Positions 1-6,774 of a stretch of DNA of 9,144 nt are shown one piece after another. This DNA is from CAZWSE01 sp964636575 (GTDB lineage Bacteria; Pseudomonadota; Alphaproteobacteria; Rhodobacterales; Rhodobacteraceae), in contig CAZWSE010000115.1 in the NCBI GenBank assembly GCA_964636575.1, forward strand, positions 1 through 9,144. The letters are read 5' to 3'. Within the stretch, counting starts at the first letter, position 1, and each line of letters begins with the position of its first letter. The position numbers and the translations under genes are program-made. Under the pieces are notes generated by a model, which was given only the letters and a program-made list of their open reading frames with translations, searched no databases and was not told the DNA's origin.

Positions 1-107
1 GCACGCGGAAACGCGCCACGATGCCGCTCAAGATCAGCGAAAACGCGGTAGTTGCCTTGATCACGCAAATTATCCAGCGTGGTCTTGAAAAAATTCTGGT
101 AGTTCAT
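1..107 (-). CDS. hemA: 5-aminolevulinate synthase, N-terminal fragment
   Basis: Partial gene running off the left edge; 35 complete codons are visible, starting at the ATG at 107-105. The fragment begins MNYQNFFKTTLDNLRDQGNY and continues with R-V-F-A-D-L-E-R-H-R-G-A-F-P-R. This closely resembles the N terminus of alphaproteobacterial ALAS, whose pattern is roughly 'M-D-Y...L...L..EGRYR.F.DIER..G.FP.A'. By family knowledge, ALAS is a cytosolic PLP enzyme that condenses glycine and succinyl-CoA to 5-aminolevulinate, the first committed step of heme synthesis in alphaproteobacteria. None of the PLP domain lies in the window, so activity cannot be judged. The start overlaps the stop of the upstream DUF302 gene by one base (TGATG). 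The only purine-rich stretch upstream (GAGG) is about 14 bases away, so translation probably depends on coupling. Whether this is the sole hemA or a second copy cannot be seen. Confidence 0.75.
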   Translation of the reverse strand, partial: MNYQNFFKTTLDNLRDQGNYRVFADLERHRGAFPR

Positions 108-547
108 CAGTTGTCAGTTGCCTCACGTGCGATGTCATCAAGCAGGGTTTGCACCTCTTGCATCGGGCCTTCGGGATAGTGGCGATAGCCGACGATGACC
201 TTGCCCTCCCGCTCGGCGACGAAAATGCCGTAGGGACAATGGGCTATGTTGGCGGGATCAGCTTCCATCACTTTGCGCGACAGAACGGCCGAGCAGTAAA
301 CAAAGATATCTGCTTCATGGAATAGGGTCACTGCACTGCCGACATCGGCGCCCGTCCGGCCAAGCATTTCACCAACATGGCTGACGTAGTCGATAACTAG
401 GCCACGCCGGATGATCGCGCTTTCCACACCAAATGCGGCATCCTCAAAGGTGCCATCCTAGTCGTAGGTGGTAGACGAACTTTGCGCATTTGCAGTGGTC
501 ATAGAGGCCGCAATCACGGCACCGGCGAGTAAAACAGATTTTAGCAT
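107..547 (-). pseudogene. DUF302-like secreted protein gene interrupted by an in-frame TAG
   Basis: The full frame begins at the ATG at 547-545, eight bases after a good Shine-Dalgarno (AAGGGGG). It encodes a Sec-type signal peptide (M-L-K-S-V-L-L-A-G-A-V..., cleavage likely after A-N-A near residue 21). Codon 30 (460-458) is TAG, followed by 116 more in-frame codons to the TGA at 109-107. The part after TAG (from D-G-T-F-E-D-A) looks like a small DUF302-type domain: a 'AIIRRGLVI' helix start, 'IFVYCSAVLSRKVMEADP', then 'CPYGIFVAE' and 'GKVIVGYRHYP'. Cys residues in the 'VYCS' and 'HCPY' segments are intact. Without readthrough only a 29-residue peptide forms. Restart at the GTG at 427-425 would give a 106-residue protein with no signal peptide. 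The frame is otherwise undamaged, so this is a recent mutation, a sequencing error or a recoded stop. DUF302 function is not firmly known. The gene lies directly upstream of hemA. Confidence 0.7.
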
Positions 548-572
548 TTAGACATCCCCCTTTGTGAACCTG

Positions 573-614
573 AGTATGCAGGATCACGGCCCAAGGGGCT
601 TTGACATACATCAA
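573..614 (-). promoter_or_regulatory. FNR/Crp-type box with correctly spaced -10 element, upstream of DUF302-hemA
   Basis: Read on the minus strand, 614-601 is TTGAT-GTAT-GTCAA. It matches the FNR/FnrL consensus TTGAT-N4-ATCAA in nine of ten defined positions. Its centre is 607.5. A class II activated promoter has its box centred at -41.5, which puts the transcription start near 566 and the -10 hexamer at 578-573. The sequence there is CATACT, four of six matches to TATAAT with the key A at position 2 and T at position 6 present. That leaves a leader of about 18 bases before the ATG at 547. The pattern and spacing are seen directly; which regulator binds (FnrL, or a Dnr-type NO sensor with a similar site) is inference. 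FnrL control of hemA is known in Rhodobacter sphaeroides. Confidence 0.65.
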
Positions 615-620
615 AGCCCC
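595..620. repeat. Perfect 10-bp inverted repeat with 6-base loop, 3' of soxF
   Basis: GGGGCTTTGA (595-604) is exactly repeated in reverse complement as TCAAAGCCCC (611-620), with a 6-base loop. It lies 12 bases past the soxF stop codon, where a terminator would be expected. However, neither strand has a run of T after the stem; on the minus strand the stem is followed by TTGGG. A strong stable hairpin that ends or protects the sox message is plausible, but it is not a classic intrinsic terminator. The inner half of the stem is the FNR-type box at 601-614, so the dyad may serve as both protein site and RNA hairpin. Confidence 0.6.
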
Positions 621-632
621 CCGAGAATTGTC

Positions 633-1898
633 TTAGCCGAACATGTCTGCGGTGATACCCGCATACCAACCTTCGGATTCCTCATAGGTCGCTTTGCGCA
701 GGGCCGCATCTTCACCCGTGGCCGAAATAAACCCGTCAACCTTGGCAATTTTCTCGTCCGTTGCCTCGTAGGTGGCACCAACTTTGACGCCGTTGTCGGT
801 ATCAATCGGCGACCAGCAAGTGTTCGAGAACTTCGCAGGGAAGACTTTCGACCCCGTCAAAGCACCGCGAACGGCATTGGCGCAAACCTTGGCCTGAGAA
901 TTGGCCGAGAAGCCGGACTTCGGCATGTCACCTTGCTGGGACGCATCGCCCAAAACATAGACATCCGCATCCGCTTTGGTCGACATGTCAGCCGCGTTCA
1001 CAGGGGCCCAGTTGCCGTCTGTCACGCCTGCCAGTTCAGCAATCCGGCCCGCTTTCATAGCTGGAATCACGTTACACGCATCAACAGACGTTACTTCGCC
1101 GTCGATCGTAACTGTCATCGCGGCTGGATCCACGGAAACCGCACCACCGCCGAAGTCTTCACCGATCCAATCAATCATGCCGTCGTAGTTATCGGCCCAT
1201 CCTTCTTGGAACAAAGCCATCTTGGAGAACTTCGGCTTAGGGTCGGCCACGATGATTTTCGCAGTCGGGTTGTTGGCTTTCAGATAGTGCGCAACCATCG
1301 ACACCCGCTCATACGGACCAGGAGGGCAACGATACGGGTTGGGTGGGGCCACCATCGCGAATGTGCCGCCTTCTGGCATGGCTGCGATTTTGGCTTTCAG
1401 CAATTCGGTTTGCGAACCGCCTTTGTAAGCGTGTGGCATCGCGTTTTGGGCGGACAGATCCCAGCCTTCAACCGCGCCTTCCACAAAGTCGATACCGGGC
1501 GACAGGATCAGTTTGTCGTACGGCACTGATCCACCACCGGCAAGCGCCACAGTCTTGGCATCGCGGTCTACATCAACGGCCCAGTCGTGCACGACGTTCA
1601 CGCCGCCCGCGGCCAAGGTGCCATAAGAATGACCCAGATTGTCGATTTCTTTCACGCCACCAAGATACAGGTTGGAAAAGAAGCAGGTGTAATACATGCG
1701 CGTCGGTTCGATCAGGGTAACGTCGATCTCACCCTTGCTGTCTTTGGCAATGTAGCGCGCCGCCGTGGCACCGCCGGCGCCACCGCCAACAACGACCACT
1801 CGTGGCTTACCATGACCGGCCGCGAAAACGGTCGGTGCCGACAAAGTTGCAGCAGCTGCCGCACCCGTGCCGATAAATAGGCGTCTATTCAGTTTCAT
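633..1898 (-). CDS. soxF: SoxF, flavocytochrome c sulfide dehydrogenase-type flavoprotein
   Basis: 421 residues from the ATG at 1898, which has an ideal Shine-Dalgarno (GGGAGGAG, six bases away); an upstream in-frame ATG at 1973 would lie inside soxE. A twin-arginine signal (N-R-R-L-F-I-G, about residues 4-10, then an Ala-rich core) predicts Tat export with folded FAD. The dinucleotide-binding glycines V-V-G-G-G-A-G-G lie near 36-43. Y-Y-T-C at 69-72 matches the FccB motif whose Cys binds FAD covalently. C191 (Y-R-C-P-P-G-P-Y-E-R) and C361 (S-N-T-C-W-S) match the FccB redox disulfide pair. The second FAD motif (V-L-G-D-A-S) is at 315-320. The protein is therefore expected to be a periplasmic sulfide:cytochrome c oxidoreductase acting with SoxE. 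It follows soxE by 28 bases in the same operon. All recognised functional residues are present. Confidence 0.95.
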   Translation of the reverse strand: MKLNRRLFIGTGAAAAATLSAPTVFAAGHGKPRVVVVGGGAGGATAARYIAKDSKGEIDVTLIEPTRMYYTCFFSNLYLGGVKEIDNLGHSYGTLAAGGVNVVHDWAVDVDRDAKTVALAGGGSVPYDKLILSPGIDFVEGAVEGWDLSAQNAMPHAYKGGSQTELLKAKIAAMPEGGTFAMVAPPNPYRCPPGPYERVSMVAHYLKANNPTAKIIVADPKPKFSKMALFQEGWADNYDGMIDWIGEDFGGGAVSVDPAAMTVTIDGEVTSVDACNVIPAMKAGRIAELAGVTDGNWAPVNAADMSTKADADVYVLGDASQQGDMPKSGFSANSQAKVCANAVRGALTGSKVFPAKFSNTCWSPIDTDNGVKVGATYEATDEKIAKVDGFISATGEDAALRKATYEESEGWYAGITADMFG

Positions 1899-1926
1899 CG
1901 TTGTCTCCTCCCAGAGTTTAGCCTCG

Positions 1927-2634
1927 TTATTCGAGGTCCGTAAAATACGCAGCAAGGGCTGCGATTTCTTCATCGTTGAGACGTCCAGCCATCATTTGCA
2001 TGACGGGGTGGGGTCTCAGCTTTTGTTTGTAGGCATGCATTGCAACTACAAAGTCTTCGGTGGGCCACCCCGAGATTCCGGGGATACCATCGTTCGATCC
2101 GCTCGCTTGATGACAAGTCTTACATTCACTGGCGAGGTACTCACCGTATTCAGGATCACCCTGGATCGCGAGGATCGCGGGATCAATGTCATGGTCGGTT
2201 CCCGTAGCGGTCGGTTCAGCTTCGGGAATGTCGGCCGGATTGTCCGAGAACGCACGTAGGTAGGCCAGCAGATCACCGCGCTTTTGAACGTCGTCCAACC
2301 CGCGAAAGCTCATGCGGGTTTTGGACACCAGCGCCTTGGGGTTCTCGATATAGGCATCCAGCGTTTCTTCGGTCCAGATCAGACCATCGTCACCTGCGCG
2401 CAGCATGCTTTTGGAATACTTGGCGTCCTCAACCGATCCGGCAGGACGTCCAAAAATACCGTTCAGCTGTGGGCCAACGCGGTTCTTCGCGCCCTCCCCG
2501 ATCTGGTGGCACGACTTGCATTGCTTGTTAAAGACATCAGCCCCGACGTCAGGGTCTCCCAGCTCATTTGAAAAAGCGGCCCCCGCCACAAAAAATGCAG
2601 CGAGGGTCAGGGAGGTTCGTAGCTTATAAGTCAA
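1927..2634 (-). CDS. soxE: SoxE, diheme cytochrome c, likely partner of SoxF
   Basis: 235 residues. The only start that keeps the signal peptide (about residues 1-22, M-T-Y-K-L-R-T-S-L-T-L-A-A...) is a TTG at 2634-2632. This lies one codon after the soxD stop and in the same frame; I see no strong Shine-Dalgarno, so translation is probably coupled to soxD. There are two class I cytochrome domains. The first has C-K-S-C-H at 39-43 and a likely axial Met at 108 (T-R-M-S-F). The second has C-K-T-C-H at 171-175 with Met candidates at 212-215 (V-M-Q-M-M). A Pro/Glu/Thr/Asp-rich linker around 131-155 joins them. Domain one closely copies the last domain of SoxD; domain two looks more like the cytochrome c4/FccA type. 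The likely role is a periplasmic electron acceptor for SoxF. The name rests on position before soxF and on the two hemes. Confidence 0.88.
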   Translation of the reverse strand: MTYKLRTSLTLAAFFVAGAAFSNELGDPDVGADVFNKQCKSCHQIGEGAKNRVGPQLNGIFGRPAGSVEDAKYSKSMLRAGDDGLIWTEETLDAYIENPKALVSKTRMSFRGLDDVQKRGDLLAYLRAFSDNPADIPEAEPTATGTDHDIDPAILAIQGDPEYGEYLASECKTCHQASGSNDGIPGISGWPTEDFVVAMHAYKQKLRPHPVMQMMAGRLNDEEIAALAAYFTDLE

Positions 2635-2637
2635 GGA

Positions 2638-3687
2638 TCAGTTCCCAACCGATTTGAGGTATTCAATAACCGCAGCCTGATCGTCTTCCTTTTTGAGACC
2701 GGCAAAGGACATTTTGGTGCCCTTCATGTAGGCCTTGGGCTTGGCAAGAAACGCGGCCAGCTCTTCCGCAGTCCATACCAAACCACCTTCAGCCGCAGCT
2801 TTCATCGGTTTGGAATACTTGAACCCGTCGACGGCTCCGGCAGGGGCACCAACGATACCCGTCAAGATCGGGCCAGAGCGGTTCTTCGCACCGTCACCAA
2901 CCTGATGACAGGACTTACACTTGCGAAAGACCTTCTCGCCGTCTTTGGCCAAGTCCGCATCAAAAGCGGCCTCGGTCACGACAGGTGTCTCTTCGGCCAC
3001 AACAGCAGTTTCCGTATCCGTGGCCTCGACAACGGCAGCAGTGTCAGACGCGCCCTCTTCCTGCGGGGTCACATCCAGAACCATCGCACGCATGGTCACT
3101 TTGACCTCGTCTTTGCAGTTTTCCATGCAGGGTTCCTGAGACCATTGGGCGTATTCGGTTTCAGCACGATCATCGATGATAAAGCCTTCCGCATTGGGCA
3201 TAGCCACATCAAAGAAAGTCTCGTTCGACAGCACAAAATCGTCTTCGATCAAGTCGTTGGAATATAGGATATACGCAACGATCTGGTAGACTTCATCATC
3301 CGTCAGCGTTCCGGCATTGCCGTAGGGCATGGACCGTTTGATGTAGTCAAACGCGGTGCTCAGGTAGGGCCAGTAGGAACCTACCGTTTTCAGCGGATCT
3401 TCGTGGTTCAATGTGTCTGCACCACCGGCAAGCTTTGGCCAGTTGTCGATGCCTTCAGCAAAATCTCCATGACAGGCTGCACATTGCTCGGCAAAGACTT
3501 CTTCACCGTCAATCGCATCACCGGACCCGACAGGCAGGCCCGTACCATCAGGGGCGATTTCACCATCCCATGCGGCAACTTCTTCGGGCAAAGCGGGGCG
3601 GCCCAATCCGAATTTCTCGGCCAAGACCGGTCCTGCGACCATGCAAAGAGAAGCGACAAGCGCGCTTGATTTAAGAAACTTCGACAT
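2638..3687 (-). CDS. soxD: SoxD, diheme cytochrome c subunit of sulfane dehydrogenase SoxCD
   Basis: 349 residues from the ATG at 3687; a GTG four codons upstream is possible but is less well placed relative to GTGAGG. The start overlaps the end of soxC by 17 bases. A Sec signal peptide ends near V-L-A at 21-23. Heme 1 is C-A-A-C-H at 69-73, with a likely Met ligand at 120 (S-M-P-Y-G). A C-M-E-N-C pair at 187-191 may form a disulfide. A low-complexity Ala/Val/Thr/Glu linker spans about 206-245. Heme 2 is C-K-S-C-H at 257-261 with Met 326 (T-K-M-S-F). SoxD accepts the six electrons that SoxC removes from SoxY-bound sulfane sulfur and passes them to small c-type cytochromes. Its presence with SoxC implies complete oxidation to sulfate. 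Confidence 0.96.
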   Translation of the reverse strand: MSKFLKSSALVASLCMVAGPVLAEKFGLGRPALPEEVAAWDGEIAPDGTGLPVGSGDAIDGEEVFAEQCAACHGDFAEGIDNWPKLAGGADTLNHEDPLKTVGSYWPYLSTAFDYIKRSMPYGNAGTLTDDEVYQIVAYILYSNDLIEDDFVLSNETFFDVAMPNAEGFIIDDRAETEYAQWSQEPCMENCKDEVKVTMRAMVLDVTPQEEGASDTAAVVEATDTETAVVAEETPVVTEAAFDADLAKDGEKVFRKCKSCHQVGDGAKNRSGPILTGIVGAPAGAVDGFKYSKPMKAAAEGGLVWTAEELAAFLAKPKAYMKGTKMSFAGLKKEDDQAAVIEYLKSVGN

Positions 3688-4954
3688 TTTCAGCCTCACC
3701 GTTAGAGCGTACCAACCATGTTTGAATGCAGTTGTTGTGATAGATTGAGTTCAAGCCGCGCACTTCGCGCAGTTGCGCTTTGGTCGGCTGGACATAGCCC
3801 GTGTCATCCATCGCACGCGATTGCAGCATCATCTCAGAGCCGTCCCAATCCGTATCCAGATAGAACCGTGTCAGCGCCATTTTCTCACCGGGCTTGGCCA
3901 AACGTGCGGTTTCCCACGTCTTGCCGCCGTCTTTGGACACATCCACGCGGGTGATCGCACCGCGACCGCTCCAAGCAAGGCCCGAAATGACCAACGGGCC
4001 TTTGCCGTGGGTAATCGGGGACTGCGGGCTTGGGGTTGTGACAACAGACTTCGCATCCATCGCCCATGTCCACTTGCGGCTGGTGCCATCGTCTAGTGTG
4101 TCTGTGTATTTGCTAGTCTCTTCGCGGCTTTCAACAGCACTGCTCGTGACTTCGATCCGGCGGAGCCATTTGACCCACATGTTGCCTTCCCAACCGGGCA
4201 CAACAAGACGCACAGGATACCCGTGCTCTTTGCGCAAAGCCTCACCGTTGGCCTTGAACGCAACAAGCACATCGTCCAACGCCTTTTCCATTGGCATGGA
4301 ACGACCGTTCGACGAGGCATCAGCGCCTTCCACAAAGACCCATTTGTCCTTCAGATCGCCAGCGGTATCCAATCCGGCTTCTTCCAGCAAAGTCCGCAAA
4401 GGAACGCCAGTGTATTCCATGTTGTGGATCATACCGTGGGTGAACTGGGCGCCGTTCAACTGCGCGCCGGCCCATTCCATGCCGGTGTTGGCGGCACATT
4501 CACAGAAGTAGACGTGGTTTTCACGGGGGAAGCGTTCAAGGTCGGCATAGGTAAACACCAGCGGGGTATCGACCAGACCATTGATCATCAAACGGTAGTC
4601 GTCTTTCTTGAGATCAATCGCACCTGAATGATGCCGCTCAAAGGCGCAGCCTTGGGGGGTTATTGTACCGTCAAGCGCATGAATGGGCGTAAAGTTGATG
4701 GAGCTTACAGTATCCGCAGTCAGCCATTCCACATTGCGACGGATCACATCGCCTTCGTGCTCAATCGGCAGGCCATACGGGGTTTCATCAACACCTTCAC
4801 CAAAGGCTTGGGCCCAAGGTTGGACTTCGGTGATCAACGGATCAGGGGTCGCAGACTGCGCGGCGGTTGCGGACAGTGCACCAGCGCCTGCCGCAGCGGC
4901 TCCGCGCAAAAAGGCGCGACGCGATGTTCCGGTTTCTGTTTCGTTGTCTGACAT
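3671..4954 (-). CDS. soxC: SoxC, molybdopterin subunit of sulfane dehydrogenase SoxCD
   Basis: 427 residues from the ATG at 4954, chosen because GGAGG lies eight bases upstream. An alternative ATG at 4987 overlaps the soxB stop as ATGA and would add 11 residues. A Tat signal (S-R-R-A-F-L-R-G, residues 11-18, then an Ala-rich core) suits export of a folded molybdenum protein. F-C-E-C-A-A-N-T-G at 150-158 corresponds to the sulfite oxidase C-A-G-N-R motif, making Cys153 the likely Mo ligand. V-P-G-W-E-G-N-M-W-V-K-W-L at 252-264 is typical of the family's catalytic domain. A C-terminal dimerization domain follows, containing W-S-G-R-G-A-I and S-K-D-G-G-K-T-W. With SoxD it forms the periplasmic sulfane dehydrogenase that oxidizes sulfane sulfur on SoxY. 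Length and motifs are normal for SoxC. Confidence 0.96.
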   Translation of the reverse strand: MSDNETETGTSRRAFLRGAAAAGAGALSATAAQSATPDPLITEVQPWAQAFGEGVDETPYGLPIEHEGDVIRRNVEWLTADTVSSINFTPIHALDGTITPQGCAFERHHSGAIDLKKDDYRLMINGLVDTPLVFTYADLERFPRENHVYFCECAANTGMEWAGAQLNGAQFTHGMIHNMEYTGVPLRTLLEEAGLDTAGDLKDKWVFVEGADASSNGRSMPMEKALDDVLVAFKANGEALRKEHGYPVRLVVPGWEGNMWVKWLRRIEVTSSAVESREETSKYTDTLDDGTSRKWTWAMDAKSVVTTPSPQSPITHGKGPLVISGLAWSGRGAITRVDVSKDGGKTWETARLAKPGEKMALTRFYLDTDWDGSEMMLQSRAMDDTGYVQPTKAQLREVRGLNSIYHNNCIQTWLVRSNGEAENVEVS

Positions 4955-4983
4955 TTCAGATGCCTCCGTTTCAAAGGGCGGGG

Positions 4984-6687
4984 TCATGCACCGACCACCT
5001 TCACGCTGTTATTGGGATCAAGAGAGATGGTGCCTTGCTTGGCGATATGCGCCTCGACAACATCCCAGATTTGCGGGCCTTCGGTGCCTTCGTTGACACT
5101 TGCCCAGCCAGCCACTTGGTAAGTTTTCGAGGGGTCAATCGATTCACCGGTCTTGAGCAGGGTCATTTCTGTGATCCGCTCGCCTTGTGGCTTTGTGACA
5201 TCAATCCGGTAGCCCAGCCCACCGACACGCACCATGTCGCCACCTTGCTGGTAGTAAGGGTCAGGGTTGAACAGGTTGTCAGCGACGTCTTCAAGGACAA
5301 CATGCAAGAATTCACCCGTCATTTCGGTGCGGTAAGCTTTCCCGTAAGTCATTGATGTGACGTTCCAAATGTCCTCGCGGGTGATGTCTTGGCCGGGCAA
5401 AATTGACGGCCCCCAACGCACACCGGGCGACAGAGCAATGTCTGCTTCACGCTCGGAAATCAGAGCATCGCAAATCAGATCATCCCATGTCCCGTTGAAG
5501 TTCCCGCGTCGATACAAAAGCTGATCGTCAGCTGTGCGGCCAATCACTTCACGCAGGGTATCGATATGCGGGGCGCGTTCCTCTTCGATCACCTTGGTCA
5601 CGACAGGATCAGGAGCGATCACATCCGACAGGATCGGGATCAGCTTGTGGCGGAAGCCCATCATGCGCCCGTCGCGGACATCCAGATCAACACGGCTGAC
5701 AAACTTACCGGTCGAACCAGAAGCAACGATGATCGTCTCGCCAATCAGCACAGGCTCAGGCAAGGCATCATGGGTATGACCCGACAGGATCACGTCGATG
5801 CCTTTGACTTTGCCCGCCATCTTTTTGTCCACGTCAAAGCCATTGTGGCTTAGGCAAACAACCAATTCGGCCCCCTGCCCGCGCACTTCATCGACCATTT
5901 CCTGCATGCGCTCATCGCGGATCCCGAAAGAGTATTCGGGGAACATCCAACCGGGGTTGGCGATCGGCATGTAAGGGAAGGCCTGACCGATCACGGCGAT
6001 CTTGACGCCGCCTCGCTCAAAGAACTTGTAGGGAGGAAACAAGTCTGTTGGCTCGTCCCATTCGGCATCAAAGATGTTCTGCCCTAGGGCCGCAAAAGGC
6101 AAACCTTCAACGATTTCGCTCACACGGTCTGAGCCAAGAGTAAACTCCCAATGGAAGGTCATCGCATCGGGCTTCAGGGCATTCATGACATTGACCATGT
6201 CCTGCCCTTGGCTTTGGTAGCATGTGTAGCTGCCGTGCCATGTATCGCCGCCATCCAGCAACAACGCGTCAGGCCGATCCGCACGGATCGAATTGATAAC
6301 AGTGGACACGCGGTCCAAACCGCCGATGTTGCCATAGCCTTTGGCCAACGAAGAAAAGTCATCAAAGGTCAGCGCATAGGCAGAGGGCGATCCGTCTTCG
6401 ATACCGTACAGCTTGCGATAATCCGCGCCGGTGATGTGCGGGACAGCGCCTTTGTTCGTGCCAACGCCGATATTAACGGATGGTTCGCGGAAGTAGTGCG
6501 GCACCAGTTGGGCGTGAATGTCGGTGATGTGGATCAAGGATACATTGCCGAAGGTATCAAAATCCAAAAGCTGATCTTGGGTCACGGCCTGCTGGGCGGC
6601 CAATCGAGACCAATTCCCAAAACCAGACCCACCATAGATCGCTGCGGTGGCCATACTCGTTTGCAAAAAGTCACGGCGAGAAATCAT
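4984..6687 (-). CDS. soxB: SoxB, di-manganese S-sulfosulfanyl hydrolase
   Basis: 567 residues from the ATG at 6687, with CGGAG six bases upstream; a longer frame to 6720 has no ribosome site and begins inside a palindrome. The N terminus I-S-R-R-D-F-L-Q-T (2-10) is a clear twin-arginine motif. Metallophosphoesterase/5'-nucleotidase-type metal motifs appear in order: D-I-H at 56-58, G-G-D-T-W-H-G at 146-152, the SoxB-type T-F-H-W-E-F-T at 177-183, S-H-N-G at 280-283 and G-H-T-H at 303-306. A C-terminal substrate-recognition domain follows. SoxB hydrolyses the sulfone end of SoxY-Cys-S-SO3 to release sulfate in the periplasm. It is the first gene after the terminator following soxA, in a 92-base gap, so it may start a separately controlled message. 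The family assignment is firm. Confidence 0.97.
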   Translation of the reverse strand: MISRRDFLQTSMATAAIYGGSGFGNWSRLAAQQAVTQDQLLDFDTFGNVSLIHITDIHAQLVPHYFREPSVNIGVGTNKGAVPHITGADYRKLYGIEDGSPSAYALTFDDFSSLAKGYGNIGGLDRVSTVINSIRADRPDALLLDGGDTWHGSYTCYQSQGQDMVNVMNALKPDAMTFHWEFTLGSDRVSEIVEGLPFAALGQNIFDAEWDEPTDLFPPYKFFERGGVKIAVIGQAFPYMPIANPGWMFPEYSFGIRDERMQEMVDEVRGQGAELVVCLSHNGFDVDKKMAGKVKGIDVILSGHTHDALPEPVLIGETIIVASGSTGKFVSRVDLDVRDGRMMGFRHKLIPILSDVIAPDPVVTKVIEEERAPHIDTLREVIGRTADDQLLYRRGNFNGTWDDLICDALISEREADIALSPGVRWGPSILPGQDITREDIWNVTSMTYGKAYRTEMTGEFLHVVLEDVADNLFNPDPYYQQGGDMVRVGGLGYRIDVTKPQGERITEMTLLKTGESIDPSKTYQVAGWASVNEGTEGPQIWDVVEAHIAKQGTISLDPNNSVKVVGA

Positions 6688-6704
6688 GGGAGGCTCCGGA
6701 TCAC

Positions 6705-6718
6705 GCGCATATATGCGC
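6705..6718. repeat. Perfect 14-bp palindrome in the soxB leader (possible operator)
   Basis: GCGCATATATGCGC is its own reverse complement, and the match extends to 6703-6720 with one mismatched pair. It lies 18 bases before the soxB ATG, between the soxA terminator and the soxB ribosome site. The minus-strand TATATG inside it could act as a weak -10, but I see no convincing -35. A binding site for a small dimeric regulator such as the ArsR-family SoxR is a guess from context only. Confidence 0.45.
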
Positions 6719-6739
6719 ATTTATGAATAAGTAGTTAAC

Positions 6740-6774
6740 AAAAAAGGCCCCGCACCGTTTAGGCAGGGGCCTTT
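6740..6774 (-). terminator. Intrinsic terminator after soxA
   Basis: On the minus strand AAAGGCCCC (6774-6766) pairs with GGGGCCTTT (6751-6743). These are nine perfect pairs with a 14-base loop that can itself form two more pairs. The stem is followed directly by a run of six T (6745-6740), part of which overlaps the stem. The structure begins six bases after the soxA stop codon. GC-rich stem plus U tract is the classic rho-independent form, so at least partial termination between soxA and soxB is expected. Confidence 0.85.

Noticed and set aside
595..620. Classic rho-independent terminator after soxF
   Set aside because: The stem is strong but no T run follows on either strand, so it was listed as an inverted repeat rather than a terminator.
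564..1529. Long plus-strand open frame (321 codons) opposite soxF
   Set aside because: It is antisense to a soxF with all cofactor motifs, is rich in His, Arg and Phe in the way antisense frames of GC-rich genes are, and has no domain that I recognise.
1899..1973. Longer soxF start (ATG at 1973)
   Set aside because: It would lie inside soxE and would place about 25 residues before the Tat signal; the ATG at 1898 has an ideal ribosome site.
3894..4511. Plus-strand open frame of 205 codons opposite soxC
   Set aside because: It is antisense to intact soxC; the Ser/Pro/Thr-rich product shows no motif and no clear ribosome site.
4955..4987. Longer soxC start (ATG at 4987 overlapping the soxB stop as ATGA)
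   Set aside because: Possible through coupling, but the ATG at 4954 has GGAGG eight bases away and puts the Tat motif near the N terminus. Kept only as an alternative.
6688..6720. Longer soxB start (ATG at 6720)
   Set aside because: It begins at the edge of the palindrome with no Shine-Dalgarno; the inner ATG at 6687 has one and leads straight into the Tat motif.
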